From Candidatus Pristimantibacillus lignocellulolyticus (GTDB lineage Bacteria; Bacillota; Bacilli; Paenibacillales; Paenibacillaceae), in the NCBI GenBank assembly GCA_023639215.1, contig CP097899.1, forward strand, positions 4,088,001 to 4,152,000: 64,000 nucleotides of DNA, in the 5' to 3' direction. The notes beneath the pieces are model-generated. The model was not told the DNA's origin and ran no database searches. It saw only the letters and a program-made list of their open reading frames with translations. Of this stretch, positions 54,559 to 63,884 are shown one piece after another; position 1 is the first letter of the stretch; every line of letters starts with the position of its first letter. The position numbers and the translations under genes were made by a program.

Positions 54559-54792
54559 TCACCATTGAACCTGATCGATTCGCATGTCTTTATAATAATA
54601 TTGTCTGTCGTGCTCTAATGGGTTTCCTACAGCAATTACGTTTGCAGGTATATCCTTAGTTACAATACTTCCAACTCCGATAACGCTGCCTTTTCCAATT
54701 GTAACACCAGGGAGTACTATTACACCACTTCCAATCCAAACATCATCCTCGATTACAACCGGTAGAGCAAAGATGCCACCTTCTCTTCGCAC
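54559..54792 (-). pseudogene. Truncated acyltransferase (C-terminal hexapeptide part)
   Basis: Only the C-terminal helix remains: VVIEDDVWIGSGVIVLPGVT, IGKGSVIGVGSIVTKDIPAN. It starts at GTG (54792) after an in-frame stop, without the N-terminal domain and catalytic His. Its end reads VGNPLEHDRQYYYKD, where the intact paralogue has VGNPCKVLREINEHD, so seven residues appear deleted. A relic of a second gene in tandem. Confidence 0.7.
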
Positions 54793-54857
54793 ATTCGTTC
54801 TCTAATATTTACGTGTTATTCCTCCTGATTAAAATGATTTTTATAAGTTTTGTTTAA

Positions 54858-55427
54858 CTAACTTACTTCATTATTATAGATTAGTTGGACAACGCCAGAT
54901 GAGAATAATCTTTTATTAACCAATTTCAAATTCAACCTCTGCTTTATATTAATAAACATCGGTTTTCCTTCTCCCAAAATAACGGGGTGTATAGATAATC
55001 TAAATTCATCAACTAGACCTAAATTAATAAAAGTTGTAATGAGACTTGCTCCGCCATACAGCCAGATGTCTTTACCAGGCGTATTCTTCAACATATTTAC
55101 TTCTTCAACAATATTCTTATTAATAACGATTGCTCCAGTATCAGTCCCTACATGTGTTTTGGAAATCACATATTTCTCTTTACTATGTACCATTTCCCAT
55201 ATTTCTTTGTCGCTATCAGAGTCTTCAGCATTCGGGACATATTTTCCCCATAAATCGTAACTTTTTCTACCATAAAATATAGTATCAATTTGATTCAAGA
55301 AATTAGTGAAATCCATTTCTGGTTCCATTATGCACCAATCAACTTCTCCATTTTTCCCTTCAATCAAACCATCTAAAGTAACAGCTAAATCTAAAATTAT
55401 TCTTCTCTGTTTTACGTTGTTTGACAT
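54858..55427 (-). CDS. Dihydrofolate reductase/RibD-like protein, 189 aa
   Basis: ATG after AAGGGGAAG. N-terminal RIILDLAVTLDGLIEGKNGE and C-terminal LYGGASLITTFINLGLVDEF and VILGEGKPMFI are the RibD C-terminal/DHFR-like fold. Such proteins (YwjB/YyaP type) are not true folate enzymes and may reduce other small compounds. Substrate unknown. Confidence 0.85.
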   Translation of the reverse strand: MSNNVKQRRIILDLAVTLDGLIEGKNGEVDWCIMEPEMDFTNFLNQIDTIFYGRKSYDLWGKYVPNAEDSDSDKEIWEMVHSKEKYVISKTHVGTDTGAIVINKNIVEEVNMLKNTPGKDIWLYGGASLITTFINLGLVDEFRLSIHPVILGEGKPMFINIKQRLNLKLVNKRLFSSGVVQLIYNNEVS

Positions 55428-55450
55428 AACTCTTCCCCTTATAATAGAAA

Positions 55451-55822
55451 TTAATTGATACTGTGAAGAGCATAAAGTGCATCCTGTTTATCTTTTAAGA
55501 AGAATACTTGCTTCCCATTGTTACACTCATAAATAAAATCCTTCAAACTCTTGCTGTTATACTCATCAAAATCTCCAATAATAGCGAGCTTAACATTGTA
55601 ATTCGCATATTTTTGAAGTACATCACCTGCAATTCTTGTTTTTAGATCGAAGAAATCCTCAGTTATGTTCGATTTGTATATCATAATTTTATTGCATCCA
55701 TTGTTGTTGTAACTAATAGAAGCCATTAAATCCAATGCATCTTGAACAACGTGTATTATGATGTCAGTGCTATCTACCATTGCGACTTTAGAGTTACCAA
55801 TTTGGTCGATTATTATATTCAT
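55451..55822 (-). CDS. DUF4180 protein, 123 aa
   Basis: ATG after AAAGGTG. Compact alpha/beta protein with STAS-like pattern; DLMASISYNNNGCNKIMIYK, then FDLKTRIAGDVLQKYANYNV fit DUF4180. No function is known. Follows the DHFR-like gene by 23 nt on the same strand. Confidence 0.8.
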   Translation of the reverse strand: MNIIIDQIGNSKVAMVDSTDIIIHVVQDALDLMASISYNNNGCNKIMIYKSNITEDFFDLKTRIAGDVLQKYANYNVKLAIIGDFDEYNSKSLKDFIYECNNGKQVFFLKDKQDALYALHSIN

Positions 55823-55927
55823 TTCGTTTTCACCTTTCGTTGTTAAGATGCTTTAATCTAATAATTTTATCATACAATTCACATTATCGGATAAGCGTAT
55901 AACTTTTAGAATAATCTACCCGTTAGC

Positions 55928-55965
55928 AAGGAAAAGGCAGCTGTTAAATCAGCTGCCTTTTCCTT
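55928..55965 (-). terminator. Terminator of the ger operon
   Basis: AAGGAAAAGGCAGCTG pairs with CAGCTGCCTTTTCCTT around ATTTAA-type loop. It starts at the gerC stop codon and ends the ger transcript. Confidence 0.75.
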
Positions 55966-57134
55966 TAGTTACTTCTCCCCATACGACTATTTTTCATACT
56001 ACTAGAATGCGTGATATTTAAGTCAATTTTGATATCATTGATCGTATTTTCGGTAAGTAAAGTTTCTTCTACAGGGGACATGGCCTTCCATTTTTTATTG
56101 TCAGTTCTGTATAAAGTGTATTCAAGGTTCAAAATATCTGTCTGCTCTGATAAACCTATTTGGTATACTTCCCTTATCTCTTTTTCGATTGCAGATTTTG
56201 TTTCGTTGGTTAATTGTTGTAACCCCGTTAGATTATTATTTGTTCGACTTATAATAGATCCAGTTGCCTTCATTAGAATATTATATTGCGGTTTGTTCCC
56301 TTCTTGGACCAATTTCAGTTTTGTTTTCGGTTTATCAACAACCATTTGAACATCTTCATCCTCTTTACTCGGAATGGCGATTGATGCTCTTATCGTACCA
56401 GGCTGAATCCAACGAAGTCCATTTAGCTTTTCCAAGGGGATATAGCTACGGAATTCTTCGTTTTTAAGAAAAAATGCCCCGTCAATCATTAATTTAGGTT
56501 CTGCTTTATTTGTTTCAACCCATTGATTGTTGTTTACGACAAGCGTAGGTATACAAGAAGTGAATCCGGACTCATTAATCTGACTAATTAATCTATGAAG
56601 CCTAACTGATTTTATTAAAGAATTTTGAGAGTAGACTCCTTGTGGTTCATGAAGAATAGTAGCAAGCGGTGACTGTTGGTAAAATCCGGATGTGGAAAAA
56701 ATGTCTTTTACCGATTCCCTTGTACCATACACCCAAGGTGTTAAACGAAATTCATAATAACGGACAAAACTATCGTAAATTTTCCCAATCCCTTGCTTAA
56801 ATGCTGATTCACTTATCACGATTGCTGTCATATGTCCCCAATATATTTTTTCTTGCGACGTTCGATAAAGATCAAAGAGTGAATCTTCAAAAGACAAGCC
56901 AATCCCTTCTCCTATCCATATATTAGAAGGGGCTTGCTGCTTATTATCTGTCTTAGCTACAGTAAGAAACTCTAATAACTGTATATAACTATGGTACTCG
57001 CCATCAACATAATCTACACCTATGGATGACACATAATTCAATTTTTCTATACTTTTGACGTCAGTACTACTACAACCTGATACTAATAAAGACTCAAAGA
57101 GCAGAACAAGTACAACTATTGATTTACGTAACAA
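55965..57134 (-). CDS. gerC: Ger(x)C-family spore germination lipoprotein, 389 aa
   Basis: TTG start with AAGGTG 6 nt upstream. Lipoprotein signal (LLFESLLVSGCSS, Cys about 21), then the GerC domain with DVKSIEKLNYVSSIGVDYVD and EEKIYWGHMTAIVISE-type blocks. It is the lipoprotein subunit of a GerA-type germinant receptor in the spore inner membrane. Third gene of the operon gerB-gerA-gerC, the order opposite to B. subtilis gerA. Symbol is by family, not by receptor. Confidence 0.92.
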   Translation of the reverse strand: MLRKSIVVLVLLFESLLVSGCSSTDVKSIEKLNYVSSIGVDYVDGEYHSYIQLLEFLTVAKTDNKQQAPSNIWIGEGIGLSFEDSLFDLYRTSQEKIYWGHMTAIVISESAFKQGIGKIYDSFVRYYEFRLTPWVYGTRESVKDIFSTSGFYQQSPLATILHEPQGVYSQNSLIKSVRLHRLISQINESGFTSCIPTLVVNNNQWVETNKAEPKLMIDGAFFLKNEEFRSYIPLEKLNGLRWIQPGTIRASIAIPSKEDEDVQMVVDKPKTKLKLVQEGNKPQYNILMKATGSIISRTNNNLTGLQQLTNETKSAIEKEIREVYQIGLSEQTDILNLEYTLYRTDNKKWKAMSPVEETLLTENTINDIKIDLNITHSSSMKNSRMGRSN

Positions 57135-57139
57135 CTACC

Positions 57140-58621
57140 TCACCTTTTCTGTTTATTGATCATCGATGACGAAACACGAGATCTCCTGAATGGGTCCATC
57201 AAAAATGCAGATAACCAATCCTTTATTTGCAAAGAAGATATCGGCTCTAAATAAGCCATCCCAAAGGACTCCAGTCGGCAAAGGTAGATTAAAATAGCGA
57301 ACATGCTAAGAAAGAAACCATATATGCCTAGGTAAGAGGATACCAATAAAATACCTAACCTTAGTAAGCTAACCGTACCCGACAAAGATTGATTTACCAA
57401 ACAAAACGAGGCTACTGCTGAAATAGCTATGACTACTAGTAAGGTTGGAGATGCAAGACCAGCACGAATAAGCGATTCTCCGATAATAAGTCCGCCAACA
57501 ATCCCCACCGTCTGTCCAACAGCTTTCGGTAGCCGAACACCTGCTTCTCGGAGTAGCTCAAATTGAAATAACAATAACAGCGCTTCAAGAAATGATGGCA
57601 TTGGAACACCAGAACGCGAAACGACTACCGTAGACAATAGCTCAAATGGAATTTGGTCCAGATTCACGGAAGCAATTGCGATCCAAAAGCCCGGCAAGAA
57701 AATACTAAGTAATAAACCTAAAATTCGAAGTAACCGTTGAAACATAACAATAAAATAAGGGAAATGGACATCTTCAGGAGTTTTCAATAATTCTAAATAG
57801 TTGCTTGGGCCGATAAGTACCATGGGGGAACCATCTACAACTATTGCGAATCTCCCACGAAGTAACGTTTCTGCAACAAAATCAGGTCGTCCTATATAAT
57901 CAATCAACGGAAACAGGGAGAACGTCCGATCAGACAACCATTGCTCCAATTGCCCACTACTTATAACGCTCTCTGCATGGAAATTTTCTAATCTTTTTCT
58001 AGCTTCAATAATCATATCCGGATTTGCTTTATGAGTTAAATAGATCAATGAGACATTCGTCTTACTTAAGCTTCCTAAAACGAACAGTTCACTGAACAAT
58101 AAACCCGTTTGCATTCGTTTTCTTATAAGAGATATATTTGTGAATATATCTTCTGTGAAAGCATCTTTTGGACCTTTTATCGAAATTTCAGTATTAGATT
58201 CTTGCAGAGATCGTTGTGGAACGTCAGATATACTTGCTAACCAGAAATTAGTGGAGCCCTCATGGTAAAGAATCAAGTTACCTGTAAACAGACCTGTAAT
58301 CATATCTCCGATAGAATTTTTTGTTTCAATTAGAGGTAATTCTTCAGAATAACCCTTACCTTCTATCGTATAGGAAACTTTGTTGTTAATATACTTGCAT
58401 ATTCTAGTTAGGTATTCATTTAACTGGCTTTTATCGACCATTCCTTCACAGTAACATGCCGTTAATTTCTCTGACGTTTCAAATTGTGCAAGTGATGGAA
58501 ACTTAATATCTGCATATAACAAAAAGGATTGCTTCAATTGGTCAACAAGTAAACTTCCGTTTCGAAGATCTATGTCCAATTGTGCAAAAAGAGTAGATTC
58601 CTCAGAAGATTGATTCATCAT
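57140..58621 (-). CDS. gerA: GerA-family spore germination protein (A subunit), 493 aa
   Basis: The ATG overlaps the gerB stop (ATGATGA). A soluble N-terminal half with the GerA domain, then 5-6 membrane helices in the C-terminal half. Core motifs include RGRFAIVVDGSPMVLIGPSN, the membrane start LGLLLSIFLPGFWIAIASVN and GVRLPKAVGQTVGIVGGLII. It forms the receptor with the permease-like and lipoprotein subunits and probably senses a germinant such as an amino acid or sugar; the ligand is not predictable. Confidence 0.94.
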   Translation of the reverse strand: MMNQSSEESTLFAQLDIDLRNGSLLVDQLKQSFLLYADIKFPSLAQFETSEKLTACYCEGMVDKSQLNEYLTRICKYINNKVSYTIEGKGYSEELPLIETKNSIGDMITGLFTGNLILYHEGSTNFWLASISDVPQRSLQESNTEISIKGPKDAFTEDIFTNISLIRKRMQTGLLFSELFVLGSLSKTNVSLIYLTHKANPDMIIEARKRLENFHAESVISSGQLEQWLSDRTFSLFPLIDYIGRPDFVAETLLRGRFAIVVDGSPMVLIGPSNYLELLKTPEDVHFPYFIVMFQRLLRILGLLLSIFLPGFWIAIASVNLDQIPFELLSTVVVSRSGVPMPSFLEALLLLFQFELLREAGVRLPKAVGQTVGIVGGLIIGESLIRAGLASPTLLVVIAISAVASFCLVNQSLSGTVSLLRLGILLVSSYLGIYGFFLSMFAILIYLCRLESFGMAYLEPISSLQIKDWLSAFLMDPFRRSRVSSSMINKQKR

Positions 58622-59700
58622 GTTGTACTCCCTTTCCTTTGTCGAAAATAGGTTGCTGCAAAAAGAGCAACTGTTAATGCTACTCCGAACCAGATTGAAT
58701 ACTTGTAGAAATAGTTATGGATAATATCTTGCATCTTTATGTCGCTCACCCTAAAAATCGCGGGCATGGACATAATGGCTGTGCAGCTAATCGTAATCGT
58801 TTGTTGATAATTTGGAAATTGCTTTCCAAGTAAATCTGATAAAATATATATCAAAAGGGAAGTTCTAACGATGCTTCCCGCCATCAACTGAAAGACAGCT
58901 AAAAAATCTACATGACTAATATGACTCCCAATCATAATAAGTCTCCATTGTTCAAATGCAGGAAATCTCATATATGCTGCCTGGGACGGACCGAAAACAG
59001 AGATCGCTCCCATAGTAGGTCCAAAAATTAAGCCTACTAGTAACGTAAGTAGCAAAAAAATACTTAAATAGTTCATGGGCTTAGTCAATTTATGTTGCAG
59101 GAATAATAAAACTAGCAAATCAATACTACCGCCAAACACAACTGCTCCACCACGTAGACTAGGATTCATTCCCTCTGTGAAGACAGGATGTAACAAACCA
59201 TAGTCTTTGCTGCCAATGGTTGATATAGATACGAAAATTCCTAATAACCATACGATTGGCAATAATACGGTTGACATATATACAATCGTTTTTAGTCCCG
59301 ATCTTGCCGCGCAATAAGATATTGTAATAAAGCTTAAAATTACAATTAAGCTTGGTGTATTTGGAAGGAAATATATGCTTACGTTTGTTGTTGTATCAAA
59401 AATAATCATTATTCCAGCTGCAAGGAGATATAAAGTAATTGCACTGCAAATGATCCAAAAAACAAAAATCCCCATTCGAGATATTAGCCATTGATTAAAC
59501 GATATAGAACGAATAGATTTTAGTATTAAATATAATATAATGCTCCATCCCACCAATAACAGATAGGCGGCCAAAATACTAATCCAAGAATCTCGTCCTG
59601 CTTCCTTAAGAAGATGTGGGATTACAAGGACATGATTTGATATGCCAAGTGAAAGTAACAACAAAAATATTATCTGAAGTCTAGAAAAGGATACATCCAT
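58618..59700 (-). CDS. gerB: GerAB-type spore germination permease, 360 aa
   Basis: I choose the ATG at 59700 (MDVSFSRLQ), with GGAGGGA 6 nt upstream; the longer frame has none. About ten membrane helices of the amino-acid permease-like fold (GerAB/ArcD/ProY family). Likely binds the germinant in the spore inner membrane. First gene of the ger operon. Confidence 0.92.
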   Translation of the reverse strand: MDVSFSRLQIIFLLLLSLGISNHVLVIPHLLKEAGRDSWISILAAYLLLVGWSIILYLILKSIRSISFNQWLISRMGIFVFWIICSAITLYLLAAGIMIIFDTTTNVSIYFLPNTPSLIVILSFITISYCAARSGLKTIVYMSTVLLPIVWLLGIFVSISTIGSKDYGLLHPVFTEGMNPSLRGGAVVFGGSIDLLVLLFLQHKLTKPMNYLSIFLLLTLLVGLIFGPTMGAISVFGPSQAAYMRFPAFEQWRLIMIGSHISHVDFLAVFQLMAGSIVRTSLLIYILSDLLGKQFPNYQQTITISCTAIMSMPAIFRVSDIKMQDIIHNYFYKYSIWFGVALTVALFAATYFRQRKGSTT

Positions 59701-59840
59701 AACTTCCCTCCAAGTGAGTGATATATCAACATTTTGTATATTCCCCCTCACCTGGTGTTATTATACATAATTGAGGTTTTAATTAAGCTTCATGTTATCC
59801 TTGCATGGAACTCATCTTAAGTGCGTTTGTAGACATGAGG

Positions 59841-59878
59841 AAAAGCCATCGGTTGGGTTGAATCAAACGATGGCTTTT
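59841..59878 (-). terminator. Terminator of the deacetylase gene
   Basis: AAAAGCCATCG pairs with CGATGGCTTTT around a 16-nt loop. It lies between the deacetylase and the ger operon, just past the deacetylase stop. Confidence 0.8.
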
Positions 59879-59885
59879 TTGTGTT

Positions 59886-60713
59886 CTATTTTTGATAAAA
59901 TTCTTCAATTTTTCTTACAAGTGCTTCTCCATCTAACGAAGACAAGCCGGCATTAATACGATAATATAAGCCATTCCCACCACGATCGTTAATCCCAGGT
60001 CTGATTAAAAATGCATGTTCAATGCCGATCTCATCCATTACCTCTAACAGTTCTTCACTGTAAGCTCCATATGGAAAAGCTAAGATGTTAGCCTGTTCGC
60101 CAAGCTCCTTTACCAGCAACTCATGTGCGTGTTCTAAATCCTCACGAACTCGTGTTTTATACTCCTCTGATGTTTCACCATCTTGATAATTAGCTAATAA
60201 TGGATACTTATCTTTCACTTCATTAATTTTTATATGTGAATCATACGTATGGCTATATATGCTCATTCCATTAGCTTTCAGCTCTCTCATTTGATCCCAG
60301 GTCATATGAGGAAAATATTCCGGATTCGGCTCGTCTGATGATTTCACGACTACAAAATTAGTCGCAGGAAAGTGATGTTGCTGTAAAATTGGATAAGCGA
60401 TCTCATAAAAATCTTCATAACCATCATCAAATGTAATCAAAACTGATTTTTTAGGAAGCTCAATCTCCCCTTCCATATAATCTATATATTGCTCCATAGA
60501 GATTACATTAAATTCATGTTCAGAAAGTGAATTCATCTGATCAGCAAAAACTTCTTTATTAATAGTAGCTGGATTACCTCTATAACCAAAGTCATGATAC
60601 ATTAGGACTGCTATCCCATTTGTCTTATTCACGGTCATGGAAAATATTGCTATTAAACTAATAGCTAACGTTACAATAAAACTAAGTACGATGATAAACG
60701 ATTTACGGTACAA
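59886..60713 (-). CDS. Polysaccharide deacetylase (NodB family), 275 aa
   Basis: I choose TTG at 60713 (MYRKSFIIVL), GGAG lying about 9 nt upstream; a GTG three codons earlier sits within the site. N-terminal hydrophobic segment (about residues 5-25) anchors or exports it. NodB domain: VLMYHDFGYRG, ITFDDGYEDFYEIAY (catalytic and metal Asp) and FPYGAYSEELLEVM. Deacetylates peptidoglycan or another polysaccharide at the cell surface. Confidence 0.9.
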   Translation of the reverse strand: MYRKSFIIVLSFIVTLAISLIAIFSMTVNKTNGIAVLMYHDFGYRGNPATINKEVFADQMNSLSEHEFNVISMEQYIDYMEGEIELPKKSVLITFDDGYEDFYEIAYPILQQHHFPATNFVVVKSSDEPNPEYFPHMTWDQMRELKANGMSIYSHTYDSHIKINEVKDKYPLLANYQDGETSEEYKTRVREDLEHAHELLVKELGEQANILAFPYGAYSEELLEVMDEIGIEHAFLIRPGINDRGGNGLYYRINAGLSSLDGEALVRKIEEFYQK

Positions 60714-60965
60714 TTGCCCCACTCCAATATCTACTATTCGCCATCTGCAATTTGCTATTTAATAATATAAAAAATAATTATAAAATATTTAGTAGAATCC
60801 TGCAATTGAATAATTTAGTAAATCTACCTATCAATACATCCTTTAGATCAGCATTAAAGTTAGTAAGTGGACATGCTTTGTCTGAGATCCATAGTTGATG
60901 TGGATCATTTATATGCAGATTATACTTATTTAGCTGCTCGTCATGTGATTACCACTTAAAATACT

Positions 60966-61832
60966 TTATATAACCGTAACTTTAGATAAATCGGCTCCCA
61001 TGCCCTTAAGTGATGCATAGGTTAGCTTATCCATGATTGCGTCGTCAAAGCAGATTGTTTGGATGGAACGGTAATACTTATTAGTCAATGAAAAATACGC
61101 CTGAAAAGACACATTCTTTAGAGTAGCCCCCCTAAACGAAACTTCGTTTACTGCCGACTTGTCAAACTTAACGCCGATAAAAGTTTGCCCGTCAAGTCGC
61201 AACCCGCTGAGGTCGCAATATTTGAAGTCTACTCCGTCAAAGACACAACTTTCAAAGTTCGTATTTCTCAGATCGATCATGTTTAGCGTGACTTCTGTCA
61301 TATTGACCCCCTTGAATGTAACACCGACTAGATCTGACTTGCTAATGTTGGTTCGTACAAGGATTGATTGTTTGAAGCTTGCATTCGCAAGCGTAGTGAC
61401 AGTAAAGTTACAATCCGTCAGATTAGCTCTGTCAAAATTAGCTGCGCTTACGTCGCTCGCCTTAAATGAACTGCCCGTCAAATCTGCACCCTCGAAGTTG
61501 GAACCTATCAACCCGCTAGTATTAAATTGTCCCTTATGTGCAATTACACCAGCAAAGTCACTTTGCGTTAGGTTGCTCGCGCTAAAATTTGTCAGTAATT
61601 GCCGCTCCAGCGAGCGAGACAGATTAGCTACTTCTAGAATCGTTGCCTCGATGTCACCTATGCTTTCAATGGTCATATTAAACGCTGTTTCATCGTCTTT
61701 ACCCTCTTCTTTAAGTTCATGATACCTCTCTTGTAAATCAGAGAGTAGGTCAGATTTTAATTCGGTAACACTTTTTACCCCATCGTAAGGCGTAAAAATA
61801 CCGTTCAAATAATTGGTCAATTTCTGACTCAT
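60966..61832 (-). CDS. Pentapeptide-repeat protein with HAAS-like N-terminus, 288 aa
   Basis: ATG with AAGGGG upstream. Residues 1-70 (YLNGIFTPYDGVKSVTELKS, then DLQERYHELKEEGKDDETAF) match the HAAS-type head usually found on membrane proteins partnered by PadR regulators. The rest is a run of A(D/N)LxX pentapeptide repeats (for example SDFAGVIAHKGQFNTSGLIG and GADLTGSSFKASDVSAANFD), a right-handed beta-helix like those that mimic DNA. No membrane segment. Transcribed from the PadR gene, 14 nt upstream. Confidence 0.88.
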   Translation of the reverse strand: MSQKLTNYLNGIFTPYDGVKSVTELKSDLLSDLQERYHELKEEGKDDETAFNMTIESIGDIEATILEVANLSRSLERQLLTNFSASNLTQSDFAGVIAHKGQFNTSGLIGSNFEGADLTGSSFKASDVSAANFDRANLTDCNFTVTTLANASFKQSILVRTNISKSDLVGVTFKGVNMTEVTLNMIDLRNTNFESCVFDGVDFKYCDLSGLRLDGQTFIGVKFDKSAVNEVSFRGATLKNVSFQAYFSLTNKYYRSIQTICFDDAIMDKLTYASLKGMGADLSKVTVI

Positions 61833-61846
61833 ATGATCAAATCCCC

Positions 61847-62176
61847 TTATAATAAATTTTCAAGCACACGCTTAGCGTATTCCCAATTGTTTTTGTTACG
61901 GGAATGAGTTTCCCTCCCCTTTTCGGTTATTCTGAAATATTTGCGCCGGCCGCCTTGTGATTCGTCACCCCAATACCACTCGATATCCCCGTCTGCCTCA
62001 AGTCGTCGAACACTGGAATACATAGTAGCTTCTTTTAGTTCGTACTCACCGCCTGAACGCTCAGCAATTAACTTGACAATCTCGTACCCGTAGCGGTCAG
62101 CTTCGGATAATAACCGTAAAATCATCGTATCTGTATGTCCGCGCAGTAGGTCGGATGTAATTTTGTTCTCACTCAC
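61847..62176 (-). CDS. PadR-family transcriptional regulator, 109 aa
   Basis: GTG start with GAGGTG 5-6 nt upstream. Winged-helix PadR domain: LLRGHTDTMILRLLSEADRY, the wing YGYEIVKLI and WGDESQGGRRKYFRITEKGR. Such small PadR proteins typically repress the gene next to them. The partner is the HAAS/pentapeptide protein, 14 nt downstream. Confidence 0.92.
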   Translation of the reverse strand: MSENKITSDLLRGHTDTMILRLLSEADRYGYEIVKLIAERSGGEYELKEATMYSSVRRLEADGDIEWYWGDESQGGRRKYFRITEKGRETHSRNKNNWEYAKRVLENLL

Positions 62177-62416
62177 ATAATCACCTCATATTTGAATAAT
62201 ACGAAATACTACCATGACTGTCAAGGTAATATTATTGATTGATTACTTTTTCTATAATATAATGCCTTTCAATAAATTATCGATATAAATGCGGCCCCCT
62301 CAACTTCAACAGAGCGAATTACCGCTCTTGATCTTATTAGAGGACTTCTTTGTCATATTTGGATATATGTAAGCATAGTAAATAATTGAACAAAAATCGA
62401 GACAGGAGGTTGATTT

Positions 62417-63832
62417 ATGGATTCAAATGATGAGTCTTTATATAGATTTCCAGAACAATCAACACAGCCAACTGGACCAGACAGTGATCAGCAAGCTTTA
62501 CCTTGGCAGCAAGATGTACCAGCAGCTTTGCATTCACAAACCGTTGGATCTAGAGGCCCAATACTAGAGCAGGATAGCAAATTACATGAGACAATGGAGC
62601 TATTTATACATACTAAAATTATTGATCGTCCTGTGCATGTCAAAGGCTATGGCGCTTTAGGTTATTTTGAAACAATAAACTCCATGGAAGCACATACCAA
62701 GCTGAATTTTTTACAAAATCCAGGTGATCAGGTTCCAGTTGCAGTAAGGTTTTCCTTAGCCGTCAGCAACCAGGGCACTCCTGATACGTCTCGTAATGTT
62801 CGTGGATTTTCAACTAAGTTTTATACGGATCAAGGTGTTTTCGATTTATTGTGCAATCATATTCCTGTTTTTTCAGTTCGAGATCCAATACGCTTCCCAG
62901 AATCAATTAATGCCTTCCTTCCATCTCCAACAAATAATTTAATAGACCCCGAAAGGTTCTGGAGTTTTATTGCTAGAGCACCAGAAGCAACAAACTTTCT
63001 TGTGTGGCTTTACTCAGATTACGGTACGGTTAAAAGCCTCCGCCATATTCGAGGTCACAGTGTTAACACCTATGTGTGGAGAAATGCTGAAGGCATTGTA
63101 ACCTATGTAAAATACCACTGGCTTCCTATTGCTGGATTAGAATATATTGATCGACAAGAAGCAGCAAAGCTAGCTGGGGAGAATCCAGATTACTCAGGTA
63201 AAGATCTATACGACACACTTGCTGCAGGTGAAATCGTAGAATATGGACTTTATGTGCAACTCATGGATCCTCGTGATGAGGCAATATTACCATTTGATCC
63301 ACTTGATGATACGAAGGTATGGAACGAACAACAATATCCTTTGCACGCTGTCGGTCGATTAGTGCTTAATCAAAATATGAAAAACTTTATGGAAGAAGTT
63401 GAAAAAATAGCATTTTCACCATCTAATCTTCTGGAAGGCGCTGAATTATCAGAAGATAAAATGTTACAGGGACGAACCAATATTTACTCAGATTCACAGC
63501 GTAGACGTATAGGACCTGATTTTCGAAAGCTTCCTATTAATCAGCAGCAGAATTGGACTCCAGAATCCCTTATAACGAGTGGTAGTGGAAAATATATAGC
63601 GGGGCAACTCATTCGTTCTGAAATACCGAAAACAGATGATTTCACGCAAGCGGGGCAATTTTATGAAGATCTTACCCCTGAAGATCAAGAGCATTTAGTC
63701 GAGAATCTAGCGATTGATCTTGCTGCAATCGCTGATGATATTGCGCAAATTGTGTTAGGCTATCTCCACCAGTCATCTTCACAATTAGGAGAACGTGTTG
63801 CTGAACATATTCATATGCTTCAACAAAATTAA
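62417..63832 (+). CDS. kat: Catalase (heme, KatA-type), 471 aa
   Basis: ATG with CAGGAGG 7 nt upstream. The distal catalytic His is in RPVHVKGYGALGYFE, the catalytic Asn in DLLCNHIPVFSVRD, and the proximal heme Tyr in IYSDSQRRRIG (about residue 357). It breaks hydrogen peroxide to water and oxygen. It is somewhat shorter than typical clade-3 catalases (about 480-500 aa). No convincing PerR box seen upstream. Own terminator follows. Confidence 0.92.
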   Translation: MDSNDESLYRFPEQSTQPTGPDSDQQALPWQQDVPAALHSQTVGSRGPILEQDSKLHETMELFIHTKIIDRPVHVKGYGALGYFETINSMEAHTKLNFLQNPGDQVPVAVRFSLAVSNQGTPDTSRNVRGFSTKFYTDQGVFDLLCNHIPVFSVRDPIRFPESINAFLPSPTNNLIDPERFWSFIARAPEATNFLVWLYSDYGTVKSLRHIRGHSVNTYVWRNAEGIVTYVKYHWLPIAGLEYIDRQEAAKLAGENPDYSGKDLYDTLAAGEIVEYGLYVQLMDPRDEAILPFDPLDDTKVWNEQQYPLHAVGRLVLNQNMKNFMEEVEKIAFSPSNLLEGAELSEDKMLQGRTNIYSDSQRRRIGPDFRKLPINQQQNWTPESLITSGSGKYIAGQLIRSEIPKTDDFTQAGQFYEDLTPEDQEHLVENLAIDLAAIADDIAQIVLGYLHQSSSQLGERVAEHIHMLQQN

Positions 63833-63844
63833 TTAAATGATAGA

Positions 63845-63872
63845 AAAAAAGGGACCCTAGGGCCCCTTTTTA
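63845..63872 (+). terminator. Terminator of the catalase gene
   Basis: AAAAAGGGACCC and GGGCCCCTTTTT pair around TA, giving a T-rich end on the plus strand. It may serve both directions. Confidence 0.75.
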
Positions 63873-63884
63873 CTTTCTTCTAAA

